Positions 1 to 9,776 of a stretch of 24,291 bases of DNA are shown here, one piece after another. Location of the stretch: positions 1-24,291 of the forward strand of contig NW_003546691.1 in the NCBI RefSeq assembly GCF_000090795.2. Direction: 5' to 3'. The notes below the pieces were generated by a model that was given only the letters and a program-made list of their open reading frames with translations, had not been told where the DNA came from and ran no database searches. Position numbers and translations under genes: made by a program. Numbering within the stretch: the stretch's first letter is position 1; every line of letters starts with the position of its first letter. Source of the DNA: Amphimedon queenslandica. Its lineage: Eukaryota > Porifera > Demospongiae > Haplosclerida > Niphatidae.

Positions 1-50
1 CTATTCATCATCACTGCTGCTTCTGTCTTCCGTCACATGGTCTATTTTTA
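1..50 (-). CDS. Possible terminal exon, acidic C-terminus
   Basis: On the minus strand this stretch reads as a short acidic, serine-rich tail (EDRSSSDDE) ending in a TAG stop at the very edge of the window. A possible AG acceptor (AAAAATAG) lies just before it. It could be the last exon of the minus-strand gene whose first exon is at 193-405, because that ORF is also acidic and runs in the same direction. No splice evidence is available and the link is a guess. No function is recognised. Confidence 0.22.
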
Positions 51-192
51 ATAATAAAATTTAATGCTATCATACTATTGTTTTCTCATTATTGTTGTAT
101 TGTTATCATAAGTAAGAATGTTAGTTTAGGTCATGTTATTATAAGTAAGTATTTGTGTTTGATGTATGTAGTGCTAAGTAGGTGTTAAGTAG

Positions 193-405
193 TTAGAAGT
201 ATTCATTGTGGTTTACAGTATTCATAGCTTGTGCAGTGTTTGTTTTACCTTCGTCAGGGTTGTCGAAGTAATTATGAAGCATGTCTAATAATACCCCGCT
301 GGTAATATTAGACCTGTCGCCTTCCTCCTCGTTCAGTAAAAGGGCTATCTGCCTTTCTTCTTCCATAATAGAGACTAACCGCCGCTTATGTTTGTCTGTA
401 ACCAT
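193..405 (-). CDS. Small acidic hypothetical protein
   Basis: This 70-residue minus-strand ORF starts with ATG and opens with basic residues (KHKRR). It then has an acidic helical stretch (MEEERQIALLLNEEEGDR) and a second amphipathic segment (LLDMLHNYFDNPDEG). Its composition is protein-like, unlike the T-rich ORFs further right. Similar acidic leaders occur at the N-termini of some transposon-derived proteins, but I cannot name a family. A GT dinucleotide near the end could be a donor joining it to the acidic tail at 1-50. Upstream lies a locally GC- and CpG-richer patch that could be a promoter. It may be a first exon rather than a complete gene. Function unknown. Confidence 0.42.
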   Translation of the reverse strand: MVTDKHKRRLVSIMEEERQIALLLNEEEGDRSNITSGVLLDMLHNYFDNPDEGKTNTAQAMNTVNHNEYF

Positions 406-419
406 GGTGAGTTGCTAGG

Positions 420-495
420 ATTCTGATCGTCGCCATGACGCCCCGTTTACCTCCGTTCCACGTACCGTGTCACGCGTTCCGTGCACGGTAATGGC
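420..495 (-). promoter_or_regulatory. CpG-rich patch upstream of the 193-405 ORF
   Basis: This is a short CpG-rich island in an otherwise very AT-rich window. It contains inverted arms TACCGTG (463-469) and CACGGTA (484-490). It lies directly upstream of the minus-strand ATG at 405, so a promoter role is possible. This is inferred from base composition and position only; I see no clear TATA box. Confidence 0.25.
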
Positions 496-544
496 TAAAG
501 GATCTAATAGCTTCTTTCTCGGGAACTACATTGAGTATAGTGGC

Positions 545-691
545 ATCTTTGGCATCAAATGATAGCTTATTGTCCCTATAATCACTTGGTGCAAAAAGCT
601 ATTTTTCAACTAACAATGCGCAAGTTGACTTATCACTATACTGATAAATTTAATATTGCGCCACAAGGGCCCTTTTGTCAATTATGGTCAC
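545..691 (+). repeat. MITE-1 family fragment (right end)
   Basis: The last 30 bases (CAAGGGCCCTTTTGTCAATT then ATGGTCAC) are almost identical to the right end of the MITE at 3858-4094. Upstream, GGTGCAAAAAGCT recalls the GATGCAAAAAGTT of that copy, so about 145 bp of the element may remain in diverged form. I find no matching left terminus, so this copy looks truncated. Confidence 0.5.
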
Positions 692-759
692 ATTTCTTAA
701 AATCATTATTATGTAAATATTTTACCAATTTCATTAACCAATGAGGAATGTGTTTCATT

Positions 760-2130
760 ATTTTTTTCATTTTCTGCTAATTCAGTCTCACAGTTTAGGA
801 CTTATTTGATCATTTCCAATTAATTTTGTAGGTGCCCTGGAATTTTTCCTAATTAATTCTCGTTATAATTTTAGTTGATTGAGTTCAGTTTCCAACAGTG
901 CTCGGAGATTTATTCCAATTTTTTCCTATTATTTAACAACTATTTCTAATTTTTACTGGACATTCAAAAATTTTATTTAACTATTTAATTTTTCAGTTCT
1001 TTTTTACAGTTCTAGAATTTTTAAAAGTTTTTTTTACATTTTTCAACAGATTAGGAATATTTTTAATTATCTTTCTTGTATTCTTTCTGACTGGTCAAAA
1101 ATTATTTATAATTATTCTGATTTTGTCACAAAATGTTCATTAATTGCCTTTTTTTAATGTGCATTTTGTTATATTATTTTTAATTTTAAAGAAGTATCTG
1201 ATTTTACCCAATAGCTTCAAAATTTTTTGTGAATATTTCGAATTTGTTAATAAACTTTTTATTCTTCTTGGCTTTCTTCTTTTAAAAATTTTACATTTTT
1301 TCAAGACACTGCAGAGTGTTTCCAATTAATTCTGATTACTTGTAATCTAAAGGTTTTTGACCAGATGGATATTTTTTAATTTTTTTAACGTCAGTTAACA
1401 GATCAGAAATTTTTTCTCATTTTCACTAGTGCTTTGTGATTGTTTTGCTTTTTTTCTGATAACTTATTTCATTTCCTTTCTTTTGATTTATTGTTAACGC
1501 TCATAAATTGTTTCACATTTTTTAATTTTTTGATTTTTATTGTCAATTTAGTGATAATTTCGTATTATTTTATTACAATTAAACTATTTTTCAGTTCTAC
1601 TGGATGCTTAAATTTTATTTCGATTATTTTCAATTATTTTATTATTTTTCTAACAACAATAAAATCTAATATTTTGTGAATTCTATTAACAGGTCAGAAT
1701 TTTTTTCAAATATTTATTGTTTTTTTTAAATTTTTTGACAGTTTGGGTCTATTTTCAGTTATCATTCTTTTTAAAAAATTAGGCATTTTTCCTGTATTTT
1801 TTATTTAAAAAAATTCTGCTTCTATCCATTTAAACGTTTTTTTCCAACTGCTTAGAATTTTTTTATGTGCTATTTTTCCAGTTACTCCAGATTTTTTTCT
1901 ACTTAATTTAAATTATTTTTTAAAATAAATTTATTTTGACAACTTGGATATTTATTAATTTTTTCTGATTTATTTTAAGAGATCAGGAATATTTCCAATT
2001 ATTTTATAAACTGTTTCTGATTTTTCTCCAGTGCTCTGGAATTATTTTGATTTATTCCTAATTAATTCTTTAATCATTTCTGATTTATTTTGAACACTCA
2101 AACTTTTTAAAATTATTTTTAGTATTTAAA
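760..2130. repeat. T-rich degenerate repeat region
   Basis: About 1.4 kb of very T-rich plus strand. Short phrases recur in varied form: TTTCTGATTT, CCAATTATTTT, AACAGATCAGGAAT, CAGTGCTCTGGAATT and ATTAATTCT. The spacing is irregular, roughly 30-60 bp, as in an old minisatellite that has drifted. ORFs here translate to Phe/Leu/Ile-rich low-complexity protein and are not credible genes. Possible roles are a decayed satellite or a 3' tail of an old element. Confidence 0.5.
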
Positions 2131-2230
2131 CAATTGGATTAATTGACAAGCCTGTTCCTGCGGCCTTATCAAGAAAGCTGGAAAAAAGTGCATTTCTCTA
2201 CTTGATACGGGCTCCACATGTGAGATAAAA

Positions 2231-3048
2231 GTGAAGATTGATATCTGGTTTATAGATTTTTTGAAGCTGATTGATGCTAGTGCTTGTAGTGTGTTAAATA
2301 TTGATGTGACAAATGATGAAGTTTTCCAGGCATTAATTTCTTATGCTGCCAAAGATGGTATGATACAAGAACTACATCAGCTTTTGCTTCATGTTTTTTC
2401 AGTGACAACACAATAATTACAAGTAGATCATCTTCAAAATGGATTTTATTATAATGTAACAGACAAAATGTCATTGCTTAAGTATCTAGTGCTCCTATTA
2501 CAAATAATTCTCTAGAGCAAGATTTTGCAAATTTAGATCTTTGCCTTTGAAAGGTATTATTGTTTCGTTACAATAAGAAACCTTTATGGATAAACAAACT
2601 TACCTATGATGAAGGAGAGCGACTAATGCAAACTGCACCAATGCTATTGCTAAAGTTAGAGCTAAGTTCCAAGACGGAAAAAATAGAAGCTAGACATAAA
2701 AGTGATTTTGAACAAAGAGCTAACTATTGCTATTAAGGGACAAAAAGCTGTGGCAGAAAAACTCATGAAAGAAGTTGCAATATTTGGATTATGGACTAGT
2801 AAATGGAAAGTGGAAAATAGAATTAAATTGTTTTCAGGTCAAAAAGGAAAGATGCATTGAAACTACAAATCAGTTTTTGGAACAAAGTCCTGAATCAAAT
2901 AACCAAAACAAAGGGGTGTTTCATTTTCCCCTCCATGGAAAGCAGTATTCACTTGCTTAGCTGCAATGAATCTCTTACATATATTGGTGTCACTGAAGAA
3001 ACAGAGGTATCAGATAGCCAATTACATTTGTCAGAGATTATGAAATAA
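2231..3048 (+). pseudogene. C-terminal remnant of a transposon protein
   Basis: Protein-like segments occur in successive plus-strand frames. 2231-2416 is a helical segment without a known motif. 2575-2736 has KPLWINKLTYDEGERLMQ followed by charged helix. 2775-3048 has KKLQYLDYGLVNGKWKIE-like text, then LKLQISFWNKVLNQ and GVFHFPLHGKQYSLAEL. The last two pieces match in order the module of element A at 12795-13058 (QVKLRNSLLKQ, then KFSHSGKQQSLGEV). From memory, such endings occur on uncharacterised transposon proteins in invertebrates. The reading frame changes several times and has stops, so it is non-functional. The N-terminal part is absent: the upstream sequence is T-rich repeat. The family name and exact limits are uncertain. 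Confidence 0.45.
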
Positions 3049-3539
3049 CGTGAGCTTCTTGAGCTGCAAACTAACTGCACAGGTTGGTCTTCCTCTTTAT
3101 TGTCAAAAGCACCTTCATCTCGCCATCAACAAACCACACACAATGAATTTTATTACCAACGTAACTGTATAATTGGATAAAATGAAACTGTAGTACTTGC
3201 ACATCAAAATTTACCATGATTTTGAATGAATTAGCTAGCACAAAATCTATAAAAAAGACTATACAAAAATGTAATTCATAATGAATGAATTGAAGACAGG
3301 TTGACTCCTGTAAAACAAAAATTTTTTTAATTGTGCCACCATGCCCCATTTGTTATAATAGAAAAATTTAACAGAATATTGGTTTTTTAAAAAGTGGTTT
3401 TTAATAGTTTTGTTTCATTTTGAAGTGATAAACTGCATATTAGTAGCTTCAAAGGAATTTGCAAGATCTACAAGGTAAGACCATAAAAACATGGATCTGA
3501 ATGTGCTAACATAGCTAATGTTTTCTCGGTTTGATGGTA

Positions 3540-4640
3540 TATTTTATGCCAGGAGTGACAAGATCAGAGTGAGTTCTTAGCATTGGAGATGGGTTTAACT
3601 CATAATTCTACTGTTTTTAGTTTTGTTTCTATCATGGTGTAGTTGAAAATATTACCAATGACTGATCAGACTCACTTCTCACATTTGAGGTTGGTTTTTG
3701 AAATAATGCTAATCACTTACTATCTATTCTTTTCTCATTTCCATAGTATGGCTTCTACCATAAGTTACTGAGTTCTCATCATTTGTGGTTGTTTTTAAAA
3801 AATGTTTCATGTACAACTTTTCACTATTTGCTTCATTTCAGTACAGTTTATAATTATGTGACCATAATTGACAAAAGGTATTTTATGGAGGGTAGTGAAA
3901 TTTGTCTTTCTAGCCTAAGAAATCCAACTTCCTGAGCCCCATTTATCATAAAATTACTCCACAGGATGCAAAAAGTTACCATGAAACTTTTAGAAACAAT
4001 GATTGTCTAACAAAGCACTCACAGGTTGATATTTTCCATTATTAAGATCAATTTTAAAATCCGCCATAAGGGCCCTTTTGTCAATTATGGTCACATATAT
4101 AAACCTGGAGTGATGGATTAGACTGAGTTCTTATCATTTAAGGTTTGATTTAAAATGACGTTTCTTGATATACCTATTTAACATCTGTTCCTTCTTTTCT
4201 TACTTTCATAGTCTACTTTATACCAGAAGTGACTGATCACACTGAGTTTTTATCATATAAGTTTCGTTTTAAAATGTTTTATGTACTACTTACTTCTCAC
4301 TATTTCTTCTTTTTTCACTTGTATAATATAATTTTTACCATGAGTTACTGATCAGACTGAGTTCTTATCATTTAAGTTTGGCTGTAAAATGCTGTTTTAT
4401 TTGCTACGCATTTCTTATTATTTCTTTCTTCTTTTTTCACTTTCTTAGTATTGTTTAAAATACTAGAAGTAACTTATCAAGCTTAGTTTTTATCATTTAA
4501 AGTTGGATTTTGAAGTGACATTTAATGTTTTTTTTACTTCTCACTATATCTTCTTTTTTCAGTTTCATGGTGAGCTGTATAACAGGAGTGACCAATTGTA
4601 CCGAGTTCTTAACATCTGACGCTGGCTTGAAAGCTGACTG
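3540..4640. repeat. Tandem array, about 105-125 bp units
   Basis: Units restart near 3548, 3650, 3757, 4104, 4212, 4338, 4461 and 4578. Each carries a head like ACCAGGAGTGACTGATCAGA then CTGAGTTCTTATCATTTAAG, followed by a T-rich tail ending CTTCTTTTTTCAC. After the MITE at 3858-4094 is subtracted, spacing is regular at roughly 102-126 bp. No coding potential is seen. It could be a satellite fragment or an internal repeat of an old element. Confidence 0.6.
3858..4094 (+). mobile_element. MITE-1, full copy
   Basis: A 237-bp element with inverted ends: GTGACCATAATTGACAAAAG on the left and its complement (CTTTTGTCAATTATGGTCAC) on the right. It is non-coding. It interrupts a unit of the tandem array: the sequence before it (CAGTTTATA) and after it (TATAAACCTGGAGTGA) together resemble one ordinary unit. 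Flanks are TTAT and ATAT, so a 4-bp A/T duplication or a TA/AT duplication is possible. A second copy lies inverted at 15276-15506 and a fragment at 545-691. Confidence 0.75.
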
Positions 4641-4800
4641 ACTGCAGCATTGGTCTTCTTTTCAGAAACTCCTTCTTTAAACATTTCTGTAACCACCTTA
4701 GACAATGTATTCTTTTGACAAGGAGGGTTAGCAAACTATGGCTTTCGCTTTGAGTTTAAGATTGGCATAGGTTGCCTATGAAAAATATCCTTTTTTGTAT
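4571..4800 (-). pseudogene. Crypton/DUF3504-like tyrosine recombinase remnant
   Basis: The minus strand reads IFHRQPMPI, a stop, then FANPPCQKNTLSKVVTEMF and KEGVSEKKTNAAVSQL. The order 'aromatic/RxxP, short gap, PxxxNTLSKxVxxMxxxxGxxxKKTN' resembles the stretch just before the catalytic TNHSLRAT motif of Crypton-derived tyrosine recombinases (DUF3504). The catalytic histidine and arginine that should follow are not visible, and an in-frame stop lies in the middle, so only a broken fragment remains. Upstream on the minus strand (4800-4900), KVEVTGDDSAYNLHWYRP might be more of it but is less convincing. The identification rests on memory of the motif. Confidence 0.35.
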
Positions 4801-5193
4801 CCCGTTTAGGTAGCTAACGACTGTTAAAAACATGTATTATGACTGGCCTGTACCAGTGCAAATTATATGCTGAATCATCCCCCGTTACCTCAACTTTAAG
4901 GGCACATTAATGATGCTTGTAGTGGTGACACTCTCAATTTATCAGATGAACAGTTCTGTACTGTATCATTATTGATGTTATGGCTGTCATTTTCATGTCA
5001 TCAGAATGAACAATAATGATTCAGAAATCATAATTATTGGCTGTGTATGCTCTTAATCGTTATAAAAAAAGGCCAGAAAGCAGAAAAAAATCTAGTTACA
5101 ATTAAGTTTTATTCTAGACTGAAGTTTTTACCCATTGTAAATGTGCTTTATGATAAAAGGGGTGAATTTTGATGCAGAAAGTCAGACTTCAAG

Positions 5194-5235
5194 CCTGAAG
5201 GTACCCAGCCATGCCCAGCTTGGTGGGTCTTCAGG
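5194..5235. repeat. Imperfect hairpin
   Basis: CCTGAAG at 5194-5200 pairs with CTTCAGG at 5229-5235, and the inner ACCCA/TGGGT bases extend the stem with a small bulge. It is a local palindrome of about 42 bp. It could be a relic of a tiny MITE; no other copy is seen in the window. Confidence 0.45.
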
Positions 5236-6181
5236 ACCTTTTAGCTAAGTATCACGTTCATTTAACCATTGTTTGGTGCAATTTTACACAATGTAACCTT
5301 CACCTATGCTGAGCATTCCATTGATTGAAGCAAAAATAGTATGGCTTATTTTACTAGTTTACAAATATAAAACAATACTTCTAATTTTTTTCTATATTTT
5401 TTTACTTTTCAGCTAAATTTCCTTCAATAACCTTGAATCTGTCACACTGCTGACTAATGAAAAAAAAAATTTTAACAATTTATTAGAAGTGCGGGTTAAA
5501 TTTCCTGCTCAATATTGCTGGCAGCCATCTGCAGGAACGCGACAACCATCAGAATTCAAAATTCATTTTTAAGATAAAGAGCATCACAAAGTGGTCTATG
5601 ATAAAAAATAATTTTTACAAACCTGTATGATGCATTATACAATGTGTAAATTATTATTTATAAGTCACTACTCAGGATCAGTTAAAACAGTTTCGATACA
5701 ATCATTTCTCAATTCTTGGCCTTTCCTTGGGATCTATCTCATTCTGGTAGTAATAAACACAAACACAACCTGAAAACCTTACATAGCCTCGTTTCTATAT
5801 TTCAACTCAGTTCGGTAATAAAATATCCGCAATAGTGTTGGTGGATAACCCCTCATAACTCATAAGAGTAATTCAAATCCTCCACACCGCTATCTATGGA
5901 ATTGTACAAGATTATTATTTTACAATAATATGGCTCCAGCAACCTCTTGTCATTGTTATTATTACTTTAATTATACCAAAAAGGTAAGAGGAGTAAGTAT
6001 ACCCACAGAAAGGACAATCAATTACCGCTAAACATTACGGGAAGACCAAGCCAAAACTAAGCAGTTAAATAAAATCCACATTATAAATAAATCCATAATC
6101 CACATTTTGTAACTTCAAATAAGAAGAATCTGTCAGCCTCAAAGTCCTTTAAGACTTTCGCCATCTTTGTTTCATAAAAAA

Positions 6182-6200
6182 CCTGCCTACTATAGGCAGG
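6182..6200. repeat. Perfect 8-bp hairpin
   Basis: CCTGCCTA, a 3-base loop, then TAGGCAGG. It lies about 75 bp outside the left end of element A and just upstream of the minus-strand ATG at 6164. A role in transcription or a transposition footprint cannot be told apart. Confidence 0.4.
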
Positions 6201-6274
6201 GGGAAATCACGTGATGAAATCAAATCAATCAACACTGGATTTATGTTAATTTTTTTTCTGTTGTATTTCACACT

Positions 6275-6964
6275 CCTTACCTATGGTGTATAAAGTGAAA
6301 ATCTGAAAATCAAGATTTAAACTAATAAATATCTCACATTTTTTACCTAACTGAATAAATGCTCCAGCTCAAGTAAAATTTGATTTATGACTTCCTAAAG
6401 TTTCAAATTCTCTCATGAAAGGGTTAAACCTGAAAATTTAATTATCGAGTATTAATTAATTTATTTCACTCAGCCTACGTGAAACTGCAGCCATAACGTA
6501 AAGTGGTACATGATAATGTCTGTTTTTTGCCTACAAGGCAGGAGTTTTAATATAGAAATTGTTTAAAACTACTTGTTAAGTGCTTGTAATATGTTAAAGT
6601 AGTGATGAGGGTATTTGCAGTTTTTTCACCAAATAGTATAAATTTTGTAAAACTACACCGAGTTAATATACAAGATCCCTCATAGCGTTTTTGCATATAG
6701 GTGTGGTTTTTCTATTTGTGCACATAATTTAGAGTGATTCCTATATTTCTATTCATCTGGTTCAATGATTGTTTTACATGTAGGTTACTCTCAAATGAAT
6801 ACTAGAGCCAAAGGAGCATCTGTGTCATCTCAGTGCACAAGCATTAGTGTATATGAGTAAATTAGGTAACATTTGTTGCTAGGAAAGTCTTTTAGAGACT
6901 TTTCCCATCAAATTCATACATTAAATGTGGAAGTTCAAAATTGTGATAAAGAAGTGCAATTATA
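6275..6964 (+). repeat. Element A left inverted repeat
   Basis: This arm matches the reverse complement of 13377-14065. Landmarks shared by both are AAGTGAAAATCTGAAAATCA, GCTCAAGTAAAAT, TTATCGAGTATTAATT, GTTTAAAACTACTTGTT, AATGAATACTAGAGC and GAAGTGCAATTA. The outer part is non-coding. The inner 170 bp carries the coding-like block described separately. The match stops abruptly at GAAGTGCAATTA, where left and right sequences become unrelated. Confidence 0.8.
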
Positions 6965-7191
6965 TAATTGTGCAGAATCTGACTGTGGCAAGCCTACATA
7001 TGGAGAGCTTATTCATCCTTTTGAAGAAGCATTAGACTCAGATAATATTTGTGCTAAATTTAAAATCTGCTACCCTGAAATTAAAATCAGAAAGAGGATT
7101 TAAGACACTGTATCTAGAATAGTTGCACCAACAAAGCCACCTTTTACTGGGAAGTGTAGTATCACAGGAATGCAGCTTTTAACTTACTGAA
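6798..7191 (+). pseudogene. Element A, 5' coding block
   Basis: An ATG at about 6798 opens a short frame (MNTRAKGASVSSQCTSISVY) that stops. A second open stretch (6873-7103) reads LLGKSFRDFSHQIHTLNVEV, then a charged region with FEEALDSDNICAKF. After a TAA the same frame continues with RIVAPTKPPFTGKCSITGMQ. The first half is repeated in the right arm (13467-13340, minus strand) with conservative changes. It is probably the N-terminal part of element A's protein, helical and possibly coiled-coil. No catalytic motif is seen. The stop between MNTRAKGA and LLGKS is present in both arms, so either a short intron or an old mutation predates arm duplication. Confidence 0.45.
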
Positions 7192-7328
7192 AACGAACAT
7201 TGGAACCGCAAATAAGAAATGACTCAGGTAAGAGCATTTGTATATGTTACCTGTAGTTAATTCTTTTATTATAACTATTGAAATTACATTCCCTGTTAAA
7301 CTGCAAATTAAATGAAGATACTCTTACA

Positions 7329-8193
7329 GCTTTGTTCGATCAGGTTAGTAGTGGAGAAACAGAATTGCAGTAGTATTTAAATGACGTAGTTTCAACTTGT
7401 GATTTCTATAAAAGCCTTTATCAGTTTCTTAAAAATTGGCCTTTAACAAGACTGGAAGAATTTATATGGCAATTGATGATCGTTTGTGCCATTCAGGAGT
7501 GAGACCAGATATTGTATATAGGTTCATTGAAACTATTTCTAAGCATAATGAGGATGCGCTAGTGAAATATCTGAAATCAAAACAAGAAATTTCTGATCTA
7601 GTACAGGTTGTTCGAGATAGTGCACATGAAATTCAAGCATTGAATTCTGAAATCAAATCATTAAGGAAAAAATTACATTCTGCACAGACTAGTCTAGAAG
7701 ATGTGACAAACATAGCTGAAACTTATAAACTGCAACGAGATTGTGCTAGAAGAAAAGCTACCTCCATAAAAGTATTCAAAGTACACTACTGGAGGATCTT
7801 GCTGCAGTTCAAGAAGATTATTGTGATTTATCAGAAGAGATGGCTGCACTTCAGCACGAGTTATCTGCTCAAAACAAAAGTACTACTGGTGTATGTTTTT
7901 CTGATGAAAACTTAACTATTGCTACAAAATAGGGAAGAAAATACTTGCCAGTAATGAGAAATTTGTACTATTTTTGTTTGCTAAGGCAGTTTTAGCTTCA
8001 CAAACTACTGATATTTTAAGACAGTTGTCAAAGCTTTTAATCCTTCAATAAATGTAGAGCAAATTAAACTTCCGACAAAACCTTACGCTAGCTACATGCG
8101 TAATAATGAAATGAAGACTGCAAGTGCTGCTCATAAAGCAACACTCCTAACTGAGCATGCTACTCACAGGTTTTAAGCTAAACACTGATGGTA
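7329..8193 (+). pseudogene. Element A protein, N-terminal half (coiled coil, then NTDG motif)
   Basis: Several frames join into one protein-like series. FDQVSSGETELQ and CDFYKSLYQFLKNWPLTRLE come first. KTGRIYMAIDDRLCHSGVRP and KHNEDALVKYLKSKQEIS follow. A long coiled coil (residues like HEIQALNSEIKSLRKKLHSA, then LEDLAAVQEDYCDLSEEMAA after a one-base shift near 7770) comes next. The end is EQIKLPTKPYASYMRNNEMK and GFKLNTDG at 8172-8192. There the gene is cut by element B. The NTDG aspartate could be the first acidic residue of a DDE-type active site; that is inference. From memory, a coiled coil followed by LNTDGT is typical of an uncharacterised invertebrate and fish transposon protein family. 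Frameshifts and stops show it is dead. Confidence 0.55.
8192..8193. repeat. TA target duplication, left of element B
   Basis: The TA here and the TA at 11399-11400 flank element B. Keeping a single TA joins GATGG-TA-AGACA in element A's gene, so one copy is the original target and the other its duplication. Confidence 0.7.
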
Positions 8194-8264
8194 CTGTGTT
8201 TTCCGGAAATTTTGTAAACTAGGCGACACATCACGTGTCTAGTAGTGGTGAAACTGGTGTAAAT

Positions 8265-9533
8265 ATGGCAGCGTGGCTAATATACCCAATTCTGACCTCA
8301 TCAAGCAGCTGCGGGCTCTGTCCTATTTGCAGCAATTAGTAGCACCATCACAGACGCAACGAATAAATCAGGTTGTAGATGGTGGGACACCTTTTCAAGT
8401 AAACAGCCCAGTAGCACTTGGGAGAGGCCAACCCGCTAGTAGTCTAGTGCCTGGTACCTTGCCTGGTACAGTAACAGGGTCAGCTCCTTCAGCCTCAAGA
8501 ACCACTGCTGCTAGTCATCCTACTTCTAATTCAGTAGGTTATTCTCAGCAACTTTAATAGTACAGTTGCCACCTCGACAAGCAACACAAACAATTGCACA
8601 TCCTGGTAACACTAATTGCCAGGGACAAGGACAGTTGTCATGGTGAGTCAACCACTGAGCTTCAGTCTCAATTTACCTCACATGACCTGCAAATTATGCT
8701 ACAAACATATACAATGACAATAGTAAGTAGAGTTTATGCTGTTCTTGTTTTATTTACAGCCAGTGGTAACTAGTGGTGCCGTACCTGCTGTGAAATATAG
8801 CTACAGAAATAAGATTATCAATCCTTTAAAGAAATTATAACAGGAGCTGCATAATTTTTATTCAAAATTTGAAACTATTGGAGAAAATAAACAGAAATTA
8901 GCATCAAAGTTCGAAGATCAACTTCCGTCCAAGGGTAATGAATTCAATATTGGCTATTATGATGGTCTACATTATGCTGAAGTTAATCTTATTTCAAGTG
9001 ATGATCTCAGTCGCCTTTAAAATAACACAGTAGTGGAGGAGAAATAGTATTGTGGTGTGATGGCAAAGGAGAATTGAAGCGCAGGAGAAACGAATTAAGT
9101 TGCCTGGAAAAAGAGGATGATGCTCAATCTGTCTTTGAGAACTTCAAAAGGAACATAAAGATAAGTATGATAACCAAAAACTACGATTGTGGTCAAAAAT
9201 GATCGTTTCAAGCCTCCATGAAAGTTATGACACATCCCCTGATATTCCTGCATTTACTGCAAGTGTACCAAGAAAGCTTAAAAGAGATGCAATGTCTGAT
9301 GCTTTGACTAATGCTGCTGTAGCTTTTGCCAATGCTTCCAATACTTCTACAAGTGGTAAACCGAGTTGTACATCTACATCATCAACTCTTTCTCCTAAGT
9401 CTACTGAGTTGCAGATAAAAAAAATATGAGCAGCTTTGCTATTTACAAACTTACATGGTGATGGAATTCTCACTCAATTTGAATACACAGAGCAAAAAGA
9501 AAACATTCTCTTGTCACTTCGAAATCTTTGTTA
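8265..9533 (+). pseudogene. Element B accessory gene, SHOCT-like C-terminus
   Basis: Starts about 70 bp inside the transposon end. The N-terminus reads SDLIKQLRALSYLQQLVAPS, then a Ser/Pro/Thr/Gly-rich linker to about 8555. A likely intron (GTGAGT at 8643, TTTACAG ending 8759) follows. The middle has FYSKFETIGENKQKLASKF, EFNIGYYDGLHYAEVNLISS and GGEIVLWCDGKGELKRRRNE. Next come LRLWSKMIVSSLHESYDTSP and an Ala/Ser/Thr-rich segment. The C-terminus (with one-base shifts) reads KYEQLCYLQ, then LHGDGILTQFEYTEQKENIL and LSLRNLC before TAA. That last piece resembles a SHOCT-like short helical domain, often an oligomerisation module. Both ends thus carry an L.YLQ.L phrase. I recognise the family from memory only as uncharacterised. 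At least four frame breaks make this copy inactive. Confidence 0.55.
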
Positions 9534-9776
9534 AGCTAACCATCATCAATTCTTGTTATTTATCATTACCACTCATTTATTCACTTCAATTTCATTTTTT
9601 GTGAATCATATTAATCATTGTTAAGTATTTTACTTAAGTGTACATGTTAGCATGTGAGATCCAGTTTTGACAGTTTTCTACTGTCACTTCTGAAAATGCA
9701 TTAAGTCAGGTGTTTCAATTGTGAAATGTGGGTTTTTATGTTCTGTTGTTGGTAAAATTGCTTTCACTTTAACACA

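Larger units (their letters stand above)
4800..6270. other. Stretch without a recognised gene
   Basis: About 1.5 kb of ordinary AT-rich sequence. Two weak minus-strand signals are worth recording. An ATG at 6164 begins MAKVLKDFEADRFFLFE, with a possible GT donor at 6113-6112. A stretch at 5769-5702 follows an acceptor-like TTTTCAG and reads CVCVYYYQNEIDPKERPRIEK before a TGA. They might be the first and last exons of one small host gene, but no middle exons are convincing. Hairpins at 5194-5235 and 6182-6200 are listed separately. Confidence 0.3.

Noticed and set aside
1140..1679. ORFs in the T-rich region on both strands
   Set aside because: Their translations are Phe/Leu/Lys/Ile runs dictated by base composition, without protein-like motifs.
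3071..3349. 92-residue minus-strand ORF
   Set aside because: GNKIHCVWFVDGEMKV has a faintly protein-like look, but the rest is Phe/Ile-rich and there is no family match or neighbour to support it.
9225..9473. 82-residue minus-strand ORF
   Set aside because: It is antisense to the Ala/Ser/Thr-rich part of the element B accessory gene, whose frame has the recognisable motifs.
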